This document shows positions 10,886 through 20,420 of a stretch of DNA of 36,018 bases, piece by piece. The notes beneath the pieces are model-generated. The model saw only the letters and a program-made list of their open reading frames with translations, searched no databases and was not told the DNA's origin. Numbering within the stretch: position 1 is the first letter of the stretch; every line of letters begins with the position of its first letter. Made by a program: the position numbers and the translations under genes. Source of the stretch: Rhodospirillaceae bacterium (lineage in GTDB: Bacteria > Pseudomonadota > Alphaproteobacteria > Rhodospirillales > Rhodospirillaceae); assembly GCA_016937315.1 (NCBI GenBank), contig JAFGWD010000033.1:1-36018 (forward strand), given 5' to 3'.

Positions 10886-10994
10886 ACCAAAACACAAGGT
10901 CGGCGATGCCCTGCCTTCAAAGCTTTCCCTTTCGCGCACTTTGCACTAAGTGATGAAAGAGAGCCTTAACCCCCAAGATCGGTTGTGCGCCATC

Positions 10995-12059
10995 ATGAGC
11001 GAGACCTCTCCCACGGCAAATTCGCCGGTGAAACAATTAAACGATCGTTCACGCGAGGTTTTTCGCCTGATTGTCGACTCCTATGTTGAAACCGGGGAGC
11101 CGGTAGGGTCACGCACTCTCTCGGCACGCCTGTCACAACCCTTGTCTTCTGCCAGCATCCGCTCCGTAATGGCTGACCTGGAAGCCATGGGCCTGATTTA
11201 TGCCCCGCACACATCGGCCGGACGACTGCCAACCGAAGCCGGTTTGCGTTTCTTTGTCTCTGGCCTTATGGAAATTGGTCATCTGGATCCCAACGAACGC
11301 GATTTGATCGAAGCCCGCTGTCACCAAAGTGGCCACGATTTCGCAGCCGCCCTAGAGGGCACGACATCTTTGTTGTCGGGGTTGTCACGATGTGCTGGCT
11401 TGGTCTTTGCCCCAAAGGCCGAAGCCCCCTTAAAACACGTGGAGTTTGTGGCTCTGGCTGATGGCCGCGCTTTGGTCGTGACCGTCAACCGTGATGGTCT
11501 GGTGGAAAATCGCATCATTTCCATACCCAATGATCTTCCACCATCGGTTTTGACCGAAGCCACAAATTATCTAAACGCTCACATCGGCGGCCGGTCGATG
11601 ACCGAAGCCCGCACCCGTATTCTCACTGAGCTGGACCATCATCGTAGCGAAATCGACGTTCTCACCAAAAAGGTTGTGGAGGATGGCCTTGCTGTTTGGG
11701 GGGGAGAGCCCAAAAACGGGGCTTTGATTGTGCGAGGCCAGGCCAATTTACTGCAAGATGTCCATGCCTTAGACGAATTGGAACGTATTCGCGCTCTGTT
11801 CGAGGCGTTAGAGGCCAAAGAACGGATGCTTTCTCTTCTGGATATTGCAAATCAGGCCGAAGGCGTACAAATCTTCATTGGTTCCGACAATCCATTGTTC
11901 GAAGTTTCCGGTTCATCGCTGATTGTTGCGCCGTTCCGATCGACTTCGGAAAAGATTGTTGGTGCAATAGGGGTGGTCGGACCGACGCGTCTGAATTATG
12001 GTCGCATCATCCCGCTCGTGGACTTCACTGCCAAGGTTCTGACGCGCCTGATCGGCTGA
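10995..12059 (+). CDS. hrcA: Heat-inducible transcriptional repressor HrcA
   Basis: LNDRSREVFRLIVDSYVETGEPVGSRTLS, PHTSAGRLPTEAGLRFFV, GVVGPTRLNYGRIIPLVDFTAK. Confidence 0.95.
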   Translation: MSETSPTANSPVKQLNDRSREVFRLIVDSYVETGEPVGSRTLSARLSQPLSSASIRSVMADLEAMGLIYAPHTSAGRLPTEAGLRFFVSGLMEIGHLDPNERDLIEARCHQSGHDFAAALEGTTSLLSGLSRCAGLVFAPKAEAPLKHVEFVALADGRALVVTVNRDGLVENRIISIPNDLPPSVLTEATNYLNAHIGGRSMTEARTRILTELDHHRSEIDVLTKKVVEDGLAVWGGEPKNGALIVRGQANLLQDVHALDELERIRALFEALEAKERMLSLLDIANQAEGVQIFIGSDNPLFEVSGSSLIVAPFRSTSEKIVGAIGVVGPTRLNYGRIIPLVDFTAKVLTRLIG

Positions 12060-12102
12060 CCTCTTGGCGCATCCGATTACATATGTAGAGACTGTCAACA
12101 CG

Positions 12103-12708
12103 ATGAACGAGACTCCCGAAGAAAACATCCACCCAGAAACCCCACAGCCGGATATCGCTGAGGCTCCGCAACAGCCCTTGCCCGACGAAAAAATCGCCGC
12201 GCTAGAGGCTGAAGTTGCCAAGCTAAAGGATGCCTATATCCGCGCCCATGCCGAGATGGAAAATGTTCGTAAGCGTGCGGCAACAGAAATTGAAAATCGC
12301 TCCCGCTTTGCGATTCAAGCCTTTGCCAACGATGTCCTGACGGTTGCCGACAACTTGCAACGAGCCCTGTCCGCCGTACCCGAAGGTGCCGTTATAGACG
12401 AGACCGTCAAGAATCTGGTGGTTGGCCTGGAAATGACCGAAAAGGGGCTTCAAGGCACCTTAGATCGCTATAATGTGCGCTTGGTTCCCGGTGTTGGTGC
12501 TCCTTTTGATCCGCATTTGCACCAGGCGGTGCAAGAAGCCGAAGATCCTTCCGTTCCGACAGGAACCATTGTCCAGGTTTTCCAACCTGGGTATGTCTTA
12601 AATGATCGCTTGTTACGCGCTGCCATGGTGGTGGTTTCGCGCGGCGGTCCGAAAGGCGAGGGCGTTGCTCCCGGTGGCCCAGGAAAGGCCATTGATACAG
12701 AAGCCTGA
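12103..12708 (+). CDS. grpE: Nucleotide exchange factor GrpE
   Basis: DAYIRAHAEMENVRKRAATEIE, VGAPFDPHLHQAVQ, GYVLNDRLLRAAMVVVS; start could be 12064 (full ORF) or 12103. Confidence 0.93.
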   Translation: MNETPEENIHPETPQPDIAEAPQQPLPDEKIAALEAEVAKLKDAYIRAHAEMENVRKRAATEIENRSRFAIQAFANDVLTVADNLQRALSAVPEGAVIDETVKNLVVGLEMTEKGLQGTLDRYNVRLVPGVGAPFDPHLHQAVQEAEDPSVPTGTIVQVFQPGYVLNDRLLRAAMVVVSRGGPKGEGVAPGGPGKAIDTEA

Positions 12709-12724
12709 ATACCGCTTTGGCTTC

Positions 12725-12755
12725 CCGCCCGGAGGATTTCAGATCCTCCGGGCGG
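12725..12755. terminator. Strong hairpin between convergent grpE and dnaQ
   Basis: CCGCCCGGAGGAT - ttcag - ATCCTCCGGGCGG, 13-bp perfect stem. Confidence 0.8.
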
Positions 12756-12759
12756 TCGG

Positions 12760-13449
12760 TTATTTACCCTGTCGCCAAATCGGATTTTGTAGAGACTCCA
12801 AAAACCCTTCAAATGCTTCGGTTTCTTCCGCCGACGGATTGTGTGGCCGTGCTTCACGGAAAATCCGGTTGAGGGTTACGTGTTCCGCGCCGCTTTTGGT
12901 GTCTTTTTCGTCAACAGATGAGAAGGCCAAACCGGGTTCGCGGCCTCCACACAGTTCCAAATACACTTCGGCCAGCAGCCGCGTATCCAAAAGTGCCCCG
13001 TGCAGAGTCCGGTGCGCGTTATTGATGCCAAAACGTTGGCACAAAGCATCCAGGTTGACCCGTGCACCCGGAAATTTTTCCTGTGCAATCCGCAAGGTAT
13101 CAATAGCTCGTTCAAAGGGCAGGGGCTTCATGCGGGCACGTTTGAACTCCGCATTCAAAAATTTCATGTCGAAGGCTGCGTTGTGGATAACCAGCGGCGA
13201 ATCCCCAATGAACGTCAAAAAAGCATCGGCGATTTCGCTAAACAACGGCTTATCGGACAGAAACTCTGTTGTCAGGCCATGCACGCGGCGAGCTTCCTCC
13301 GGCATGCTGCGTAGCGGATTGACATAAACGTGATAGAATTCTTCTGTCGCTTGGTGATTGATCATCTCAACACAAGCAATTTCCACGATACGATCACCGG
13401 TATCGGGGTCCAGGCCTGTGGTTTCGGTATCCAGCGCGATTTCACGCAT
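12760..13449 (-). CDS. dnaQ: DNA polymerase III epsilon subunit
   Basis: MREIALDTETTGLDPDTGDRIVEIACVE, VIHNAAFDMKFLNAE, HGALLDTRLLAEVYLEL. Confidence 0.95.
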   Translation of the reverse strand: MREIALDTETTGLDPDTGDRIVEIACVEMINHQATEEFYHVYVNPLRSMPEEARRVHGLTTEFLSDKPLFSEIADAFLTFIGDSPLVIHNAAFDMKFLNAEFKRARMKPLPFERAIDTLRIAQEKFPGARVNLDALCQRFGINNAHRTLHGALLDTRLLAEVYLELCGGREPGLAFSSVDEKDTKSGAEHVTLNRIFREARPHNPSAEETEAFEGFLESLQNPIWRQGK

Positions 13450-14058
13450 TCATTCGCGTCCTTTTTTGCGGCTGCGGATTTTTCTTAGGCCACGCACCAC
13501 AGCATTCCAAGCAAATCGGCGGCCCAATCCCGTGGCAATTACCACATCGGCTTGCTTCCGTTTTTTTACATCGGATAACTGACACGCACGAATGGCCGCC
13601 AGCCGATCTTCGGTCATTCCTGAGCGACGGAGCACCCGCTGTGTTTGCAGCAAACGCGGGGCAGAAACCACCCAAACCGCATGGCAACGACCCTCTCCAT
13701 GGGTTTCGTAAAGCAGGGGAATATCCAGAACCACAAGGTGACGTTTTTCTCGTCTTTGGCGCTGCATAAAGCGTCTTTCTTCATCTTTTACTAAAGGATG
13801 AAGAATGTTCTCCAGCGCCTTTAACTCTTTTGGTTCTTTGAAAACGCGAAGCCCCAAAAGATGACGGTCCACCGCGCCCTTAGCGTCCACCACACCAGGA
13901 AACCGCCCTTTAATCGCGGACACGGCACGACCCTTTGGCGCCATTAAGCGATGAACCGTGGCATCGGCGTCATGAACGGGAATGCCTAAGCGCCGCAGCA
14001 TATCCGCTGTCGTGCTTTTGCCCATAGCAATTGAGCCCGTTAACCCAATGACCCACAT
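13450..14058 (-). CDS. coaE: Dephospho-CoA kinase
   Basis: MWVIGLTGSIAMGKSTTADMLRRLGIPVHDAD, LVVLDIPLLYETH; start trimmed from ORF 13450-14136. Confidence 0.94.
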   Translation of the reverse strand: MWVIGLTGSIAMGKSTTADMLRRLGIPVHDADATVHRLMAPKGRAVSAIKGRFPGVVDAKGAVDRHLLGLRVFKEPKELKALENILHPLVKDEERRFMQRQRREKRHLVVLDIPLLYETHGEGRCHAVWVVSAPRLLQTQRVLRRSGMTEDRLAAIRACQLSDVKKRKQADVVIATGLGRRFAWNAVVRGLRKIRSRKKGRE

Positions 14059-14066
14059 GCCGCGCC

Positions 14067-14951
14067 TCAAACATCCCGGTTGGCGAGGATAAAATCCCGT
14101 AAATCCGGCGTGACCTCGGGCATAACTCCAAACCATTGGGCAAAACCTGCACGAGCCTGATGCAGGAGCATCCCCAAACCATCTACGGTTTTCAAGCCAC
14201 GTCGCGCGGCTGCGTCCAAAAGCGGCGTTTTGAGCGGTGTATAGACAATATCGGCAACCACTGTCTTGGGCCCCAGAACATCGAGATCAAGGGATAAAGA
14301 GGAGTGCCCACACATTCCTAAAGCCGTTGCATTCACCATCAACCCAAGATCCTTGGCGTGCGATTTCCAACTTTTTTCGGTTAAGGGCAGGGGATGAATG
14401 TTTGACGTGTGATGAATCTGTAAGGAATCCGCTAAATCTTCCGCTTTTTCCACGGTTCGATTGAACACCAAAATTTCTGGAACGCCCGCATTCATCAAGG
14501 CCGCGCAGACTGCCCGTGCTGCACCACCAGCACCAACAACCGCAGCAGGACACCCTGTGGTCCACTCTGGTGCCTGATGCCTTAAGTTATCAAGAAACCC
14601 CTGGGCATCGGTATTGGTGCCGGTTATCCGTTCATCCTCACCAACAATCAAGGTGTTTACGGCCCCAATTTGACGGGCAACGTCGGTGATCTGGTCCAGA
14701 AAAGGAAGCACCGCCTCTTTGTAGGGAATGGTAACATTGGCGCCACGAAACCCAAGAGCAGGCAACCCAGCAATCGCCTCACCTAAGCGATCTGGTGATA
14801 CGGCAAGGGGAAGGTAGGCCCCATCGATGCCGTAAAGTGCGAGCCAATACCCATGAACCTTAGGTGATTGTGAATGTGCGATTGGCCAACCAATGACACC
14901 GGCCAATGCTGTTCTTCCCGTATGCGTGAGAATTGATGACAGGCTTGGCAT
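14067..14951 (-). CDS. aroE: Shikimate dehydrogenase
   Basis: VIGWPIAHSQSPKVHGYWLALYGIDGAYLPLAV, GANVTIPYKEAV, GTNTDAQGFLDNL, GAGGAARAV. Confidence 0.95.
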   Translation of the reverse strand: MPSLSSILTHTGRTALAGVIGWPIAHSQSPKVHGYWLALYGIDGAYLPLAVSPDRLGEAIAGLPALGFRGANVTIPYKEAVLPFLDQITDVARQIGAVNTLIVGEDERITGTNTDAQGFLDNLRHQAPEWTTGCPAAVVGAGGAARAVCAALMNAGVPEILVFNRTVEKAEDLADSLQIHHTSNIHPLPLTEKSWKSHAKDLGLMVNATALGMCGHSSLSLDLDVLGPKTVVADIVYTPLKTPLLDAAARRGLKTVDGLGMLLHQARAGFAQWFGVMPEVTPDLRDFILANRDV

Positions 14952-14999
14952 TATCGCAAAATCCCCATAAATCTATGGATTTTCAAGGCTTGAGTATGA

Positions 15000-15839
15000 T
15001 TAAGCATCCTTCGACCGGTCTGGATATTTGGTTCGGTAAAGATCAATGATCGTCGCCGCAGCCTCCTCGATAGACCGACGTGTCATATCAATGACAGGCC
15101 AGCCCCGCCGCGCATAAATTCGTCGCGCTTCACCAACTTCTTCGGCCACATTTTCCAATTGTGCATAGCTGGTGGTTTCAGTTTGATTCATCGAACGCAA
15201 ACGATTTTGGCGAATTTCAGACAGGCTTTTCGGTTCACGTGTCAACCCAACGATTACTGGATTTTTCAAACTAGAAAGCTGCTCTGGTAGATCAATTCCT
15301 GAAACCAAAGGAACATTGGCCGCTTTGAATCCTCGATTGGCTAAATACATGCACGTTGGTGTTTTAGAGGTTCGGGAAACGCCGACCAAAACCAAATCTG
15401 CGGATTCCAAATCATCTACGGTTTGGCCATCATCATGACTGATGGTGTATTCGATTGCATCCATGCGCTTGTAATACGCTGCATCCAAAACATGCTGGCC
15501 ACCTGGACGGCCATTAATTCCTCGGCCGAGTAAGTTCGCCAAGCCCGACATCACCGGATTAAGGACCGCGATGCATGGAACCCCTAACGCATAACAACCG
15601 GTTTCCAAGGCACGGCGCACCGTTTCATCAACCACTGTGAACAAAACCAAGCCAGGGTCATTGGCAACACCTGCTAAAACCCGTTCAACTTGACCTGGTG
15701 TTCGCACCAAATACCAAAGATGTTGAATGGGTCGTGCATCAGAAAATTGAACCAGGCACGCTCGTGCCACAGTTGCAACGGTTTCCCCTGTGGAATCTGA
15801 AACAAGGTGAACGTGAAAGGCACCACTGCCATCAAGCAT
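15000..15839 (-). CDS. ppsR: PEP synthase/PPDK regulatory kinase-phosphorylase (DUF299)
   Basis: FHVHLVSDSTGETVATVARACLVQF, DLVLVGVSRTSKTPTCMYLANRGFKAANVPLV; start trimmed from ORF 15000-15929. Confidence 0.93.
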   Translation of the reverse strand: MLDGSGAFHVHLVSDSTGETVATVARACLVQFSDARPIQHLWYLVRTPGQVERVLAGVANDPGLVLFTVVDETVRRALETGCYALGVPCIAVLNPVMSGLANLLGRGINGRPGGQHVLDAAYYKRMDAIEYTISHDDGQTVDDLESADLVLVGVSRTSKTPTCMYLANRGFKAANVPLVSGIDLPEQLSSLKNPVIVGLTREPKSLSEIRQNRLRSMNQTETTSYAQLENVAEEVGEARRIYARRGWPVIDMTRRSIEEAAATIIDLYRTKYPDRSKDA

Positions 15840-16314
15840 AAGGATTTTCCTGGGTTTATCTAGTCGGCAGGAGCCGATGAGGAAATGACAGATTACCCTG
15901 GATAACTTTATTGAACAACATGTGGACAAACTGTGGATGATTTTCCTGATATCGCTGATATCCAGATTCTACCCCGGATCCAATTATATCGCACACATCG
16001 TTTTCCCAAGTGACTTTGACGGATTGATAAACCGGGAATCACAGGGATATGTCACAAACACAAGAGCCTTTATCCTCTTTATTCACAATCTGTGGATAAT
16101 TTTATTCCTTATTTATTTCAATGTTTTAACGGTTTTATACCCTGTGTTTTTCCAGTTATAGTGAACAGGTTTTTCATTTCAAGGCCTTCCTGTGGACACC
16201 TCCGTGGATCATAATGTATCCCCATGATTCGCCTCACAACCACTACAACCACCTTTTAAATAAAGCTTTTAAGTTTAAGTAGAACAAAGGCCATTCGTAG
16301 GGAGCACCCTTTTC
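15840..16314. other. oriC: Predicted chromosomal replication origin (oriC) between ppsR and hemE
   Basis: DnaA boxes TTATTCACA (16079-16087) and TGTGGATAA (16091-16099, = TTATCCACA on minus); near-matches TGTGGACAA (15921-15929) and TGTGGATGA (15932-15940); AT-rich stretch 16097-16140; GANTC sites at 15965, 16036, 16226; context matches the Caulobacter/Rickettsia hemE origin. Confidence 0.82.
15946..15963. repeat. 9-bp tandem repeat CTGATATCG CTGATATCC inside predicted oriC
   Basis: Read directly, immediately after two DnaA-box-like 9-mers. Confidence 0.6.
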
Positions 16315-17367
16315 ATGACCCATGCCTTCAATCCCGCAAAAAGTCGTTTGTTATCGGCATTTTCAGGCCCAATGAGAGATTCTCCGCCAATTTGGCTTAT
16401 GCGTCAGGCTGGACGATATCTTCCTGAGTATCGCAAAGTCCGGTCTGAAGCCGGTTCCTTTTTGAAACTTTGCTATACGCCGCGATTGGCGGCAGAAGTG
16501 GCTTTGCAACCTCTTCGTCGGTTTGATTTGGATGCAGCTATCCTCTTTTCCGATATTTTGGTCATTCCTGACGGCCTAGGACAGCCCGTACGCTTCGATG
16601 AGTGAGTTGGACCGGTCCTGATGCGGCTGGAAAGCACCAGTGACTTTGCTGCCCTGTCTGTGGACCGTATGGAACATCATTTAGAGCCGGTTTACGAAAC
16701 CGTGTCTCTTTTGCGGGACGCTCTGCCATCAGAGGTGGCTTTAATTGGATTTTCAGGCGCACCTTGGACATTAGCAACCTACATGATGGAGGGCCGCAGT
16801 AGTCGAGAATTTCAGGCTGCAAAATATTGGGCTTATGCTCGGCCAGAAGATTTTTCTCGGTTGATCGAAATTTTAATTGATTCTGTTGTCCTGCATTTAT
16901 GTGCTCAGGTTAAAGCTGGAGCAAATGTTCTGCAAATTTTTGATACTTGGGCCGGAGTTTTTGATGAGTGGGGTTTTAAGTTATGGGTGGAAGCTCCTAT
17001 AGCTACGATAATTCGTAATGTGAAAGCGGTTTATCCTAAAATTCCGATATTGGTTTTTGCACGAGGCGCTGGACCGCATTTGAATGGCTTAGCAGAGCGT
17101 TTAGGTGCTGATGGTTTGGCTGTTGATTGGACGATTCCATTATCGTGGGGAAAAACAGTTTTGCAGAAACAAACCCTAATTCAGGGAAATTTAGATCCAA
17201 CTATATTGCGAATTGGTGGATTTGCTATGGAGAGGACGGTTAGAAATATCATAAATAATTGGAAAGATGGGCGTTTTATATTTAATCTTGGTCATGGAAT
17301 ACTTCCTGATACACCGCATCAGCACGTTGAATCTATGATTAATCTGATTCGAAGCGGGATTTCATAA
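16315..17367 (+). pseudogene. hemE: Uroporphyrinogen decarboxylase interrupted by an in-frame TGA (16603-16605)
   Basis: ORFs 16315-16605 ([35 protein letters not shown]) and 16621-17367 (LGHGILPDTPHQHVESM) lie in the same frame; the stop sits where family members usually have Gly (FxEGxGP). Confidence 0.88.
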
Positions 17368-17370
17368 AAA

Positions 17371-18423
17371 ATGGCGCGTGTAGCGGTTATTCTATGTAAT
17401 TTAGGCGGTCCAGATTCTTCGGAAGCCATTGAGCCCTTTTTGCGGAATCTTTTTGCCGATCCAGTTATATTACAATTACCACAGCCATTTCGTTGGATGC
17501 TGGGACGGTTTATCGTTTGGCGACGGCTTCCTATTGCGCGACATAATTATGGATTAATCGGTGGATCATCACCGTTACTTAAGCAAACACAAGATCAAGC
17601 GAATGCTTTACAACATAATTTATGTGAAAAACAAAAAAATACAGATTTTCGATGTTTTGTAAGTATGCGGTATTGGCATCCATTAGCTATTGATGTTGTA
17701 AAAGATGTGAAAGACTGGAATCCAGATCGTGTAATTATGCTGCCTCTTTATCCGCAGTATTCTATAACAACGACGGGATCATCTTTTTTGAATTGGAGAG
17801 ACGCAGCAGAAAAATCTGGGTTGTTTTGTCCACATATTGCATTGTGCTGTTATCCAATTCTTGATGGCTGGATTCGCGCTATAACAGAATCAATTCGTGA
17901 AATTTTATCGAAGTGCTCGAACCCTGATCACGTCCGTGTTGTTTTTTCAGCACATGGCTTACCAAAATCAATCGTTGATGCGGGAGATCCTTATCCATCA
18001 CATGTTGAAGCGTCTGTAGATGCTGTTGTTGAGGCTTTACGTATGCCAGCCTTAGATTGGGTTCTTTCCTATCAAAGCCGGGTTGGTCCACAAGCTTGGA
18101 TTGGTCCTTTTACGGAAGATATCATTTCAAAGGCTGGCGAAGAGGGGCGGTCTCTTTTGGTGGTTCCCATCGCTTTTGTTTCTGAGCATTCTGAAACCCT
18201 GGTTGAGCTTGACATTGATTATCGTAACCAAGCCATAAAGGCCGGTGTTCCAGAATATTGGAGAGCGCCAACGGTTCAATGTCATACTCATTTTATTGAT
18301 GCTTTAGCCGACCTTGTGGATTTTGCCGCAGAGTTGCCGTGTGATTCGGGAAACTGGTTTTTTACCGGAGATGGGTGTCGCAAGGCATGCCAGGCCGCTT
18401 CTGGCCATTGCATCATGGATTAA
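17371..18423 (+). CDS. hemH: Ferrochelatase
   Basis: VAVILCNLGGPDSSEAIEPFLRNLFADPVI, LPLYPQYSITTTGS, VVFSAHGLPKSIV. Confidence 0.94.
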   Translation: MARVAVILCNLGGPDSSEAIEPFLRNLFADPVILQLPQPFRWMLGRFIVWRRLPIARHNYGLIGGSSPLLKQTQDQANALQHNLCEKQKNTDFRCFVSMRYWHPLAIDVVKDVKDWNPDRVIMLPLYPQYSITTTGSSFLNWRDAAEKSGLFCPHIALCCYPILDGWIRAITESIREILSKCSNPDHVRVVFSAHGLPKSIVDAGDPYPSHVEASVDAVVEALRMPALDWVLSYQSRVGPQAWIGPFTEDIISKAGEEGRSLLVVPIAFVSEHSETLVELDIDYRNQAIKAGVPEYWRAPTVQCHTHFIDALADLVDFAAELPCDSGNWFFTGDGCRKACQAASGHCIMD

Positions 18424-18447
18424 GACTCCTTGGAAAATTGATCTATA

Positions 18448-18882
18448 ATGCTGGATGTTCCTTATAATACTTATGTATGGCTGAAAGCATTACATGTAGT
18501 CGCGGCAACGGCTTGGGTTGGTGGTTTGGTTGTGTGGACAGAAGGTCTTTCGTTCATTTATGAAGCGGATGAAATAAAGCCACGGGTTATGAATTGGATT
18601 CGGCGCTTTGTTTTGCGATGGATTCATATTTATGCATTGGTTGCAATGGCCAGTGGCGTGGTTTTATCTTTGAGTTATGGCACAGAGATCGAACCCTGGT
18701 TGCACGCAAAAATCGTCATTGTTTGGCTTTTGGTTTTGTACCATTTACAGGCCTGGATGTGGTTTCACCGGTTATGTCGAGAAGAACCCATTTTTTATGC
18801 AAAAAACTTTCGGCACTTGAAGGTGTTTCCAATTTTCCTATTTATCGGTATAGTCGTTTTGGTTGTTGTTCGGCCTTTTTAA
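18448..18882 (+). CDS. hemJ: HemJ-type protoporphyrinogen oxidase / CopD-like membrane protein
   Basis: WLKALHVVAATAWVGGLVVW, ..LRWIHIYALVAMASGV, FRHLKVFPIFLFIGIVVLVVVRPF; position next to hemH. Confidence 0.85.
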   Translation: MLDVPYNTYVWLKALHVVAATAWVGGLVVWTEGLSFIYEADEIKPRVMNWIRRFVLRWIHIYALVAMASGVVLSLSYGTEIEPWLHAKIVIVWLLVLYHLQAWMWFHRLCREEPIFYAKNFRHLKVFPIFLFIGIVVLVVVRPF

Positions 18883-18977
18883 GACGATGCGCTTTTTTGG
18901 TGTTTGACTTCCTTTGGTTGATTGGGTAAACGGGTCCTCCGTAAACCGGTGAGAGACCGTTTGGTCCACCGATCTCC

Positions 18978-19047
18978 TTTTGAGTTCTCCCTCTCTGTAG
19001 TCTTCTGCGTGGACTCACGTTCGATTCGAGCGAGAGGCGTCTCAAAA
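18978..19047 (+). promoter_or_regulatory. Predicted nested stem in the rho 5' leader
   Basis: TTTTGAG (18978-18984) pairs CTCAAAA (19041-19047); CCTCTC (18990-18995) pairs GAGAGG (19032-19037). Confidence 0.45.
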
Positions 19048-19101
19048 CTCCGATCCATATTTTTCGTTTCAGGCTGTGTGCTTAAGCCATCAGGGGTTTC
19101 T

Positions 19102-20361
19102 ATGCACCTACAGGAATTGAAAGGCAAAACCCCGGCAGAATTGCTGGAATTTGCTGAACAATTAAAAATCGAGAATGCATCGACTCTGCGTAAGCAGGAC
19201 ATGATGTTCGCCATTTTGAAACAACTGGCGGAAAACGACACCGCCATTTATGGCGAAGGTGTTCTCGAAATCCTTCAAGACGGTTTTGGTTTTTTGCGTT
19301 CACCAGAGGCAAATTACCTTCCCGGTCCAGACGACATCTACGTTTCACCCAGCCAGGTGCGACGGTTTAGTCTGCGTACAGGCGATACTGTGGAAGGCGA
19401 AATTCGTGCACCAAAAGAAGGTGAACGTTATTTTGCCCTTTTGAAGGTTAATCAGATCAACTTTGCTGAACCGGATCAGGTGCGGCATCGAATCAACTTC
19501 GACAACTTAACGCCGCTCTATCCAGAGCGTCGGTTACGTCTGGAAGTCGAGAATCCGGTTAAGGCCAAGGAATATACCACGCGGGTCATTGATTTGGTGG
19601 CACCCTTGGGCATGGGACAGCGTGCATTGATCGTGGCACCGCCACGCACCGGCAAGACTGTGATGCTGCAAAATATTGCCCATGCCATCTCGGCAAATCA
19701 CCCGGATGCCTATTTGATTGTTCTTTTGATCGATGAACGACCAGAAGAAGTTACGGATATGGCGCGTTCAGTTAAGGGTGAGGTGGTGAGCTCCACTTTT
19801 GATGAACCGGCGTCGCGGCATGTTCAGGTGGCCGAAATGGTCATCGAAAAGGCAAAGCGGCTGGTTGAGCACAAACGCGATGTGGTCATTCTTTTGGATT
19901 CCATTACGCGCTTGGCTCGTGCTTACAACACCGTGGTTCCGAGCTCCGGCAAAGTTTTAACCGGTGGTGTAGATGCCAATGCTCTGCAACGGCCGAAACG
20001 CTTCTTTGGTGCGGCGCGAAACATTGAAGAAGGTGGTTCGCTAACGATTATTGCCACGGCACTTATCGATACCGGGTCGCGTATGGATGAAGTGATTTTC
20101 GAAGAGTTCAAAGGTACCGGCAACTCGGAAATCATTTTGGACCGTAAGTTGACGGATAAGCGAACCTTCCCAGGCATTGACATCACGCGGTCTGGCACAC
20201 GAAAGGAAGAGCTGCTGGTCGAAAAGGGCGTCCTGCAAAAAATGTGGGTGCTGCGCCGTGTCCTAATGCCGATGGGCGTGGTTGATGCCATGGAATTCTT
20301 GCTGGATAAGCTGCGGATGTCGAAGAACAACAATGATTTCTTCGATTCCATGAACAGTTAA
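19102..20361 (+). CDS. rho: Transcription termination factor Rho
   Basis: [78 protein letters not shown]. Confidence 0.97.
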   Translation: MHLQELKGKTPAELLEFAEQLKIENASTLRKQDMMFAILKQLAENDTAIYGEGVLEILQDGFGFLRSPEANYLPGPDDIYVSPSQVRRFSLRTGDTVEGEIRAPKEGERYFALLKVNQINFAEPDQVRHRINFDNLTPLYPERRLRLEVENPVKAKEYTTRVIDLVAPLGMGQRALIVAPPRTGKTVMLQNIAHAISANHPDAYLIVLLIDERPEEVTDMARSVKGEVVSSTFDEPASRHVQVAEMVIEKAKRLVEHKRDVVILLDSITRLARAYNTVVPSSGKVLTGGVDANALQRPKRFFGAARNIEEGGSLTIIATALIDTGSRMDEVIFEEFKGTGNSEIILDRKLTDKRTFPGIDITRSGTRKEELLVEKGVLQKMWVLRRVLMPMGVVDAMEFLLDKLRMSKNNNDFFDSMNS

Positions 20362-20384
20362 TTTCGGTTGTTTTCCACCGTTTT

Positions 20385-20403
20385 CCGGGGCCACTGGCCC
20401 CGG
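20385..20403. terminator. Hairpin between convergent rho and ogt
   Basis: CCGGGGCC-act-GGCCCCGG perfect 8-bp stem. Confidence 0.7.
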
Positions 20404-20420
20404 ATTTCGTTTGGAGAGTG

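Noticed and set aside
10950-10994. CIRCE operator upstream of hrcA
   Set aside because: Only a partial match (TTGCACTAA-like); no paired half-site found.
12602-13327. 241-aa plus-strand ORF
   Set aside because: Overlaps grpE out of frame and runs antisense to dnaQ; no family features.
16253-16280. CtrA-like TTAA-N7-TTAA site near hemE (TTAAATAAAGCTTTTAAGTTTAAG)
   Set aside because: TTAA half-sites are present but the spacing is 9 nt, not 7, so I do not call a CtrA site.
16603-16605. hemE TGA as selenocysteine or as a recoded Gly/Trp codon
   Set aside because: TGA is used as a normal stop by many genes here (hrcA, mnmE, mnmG, rsmG, parA). The expected residue is Gly rather than Cys, and no SECIS-like context is evident.
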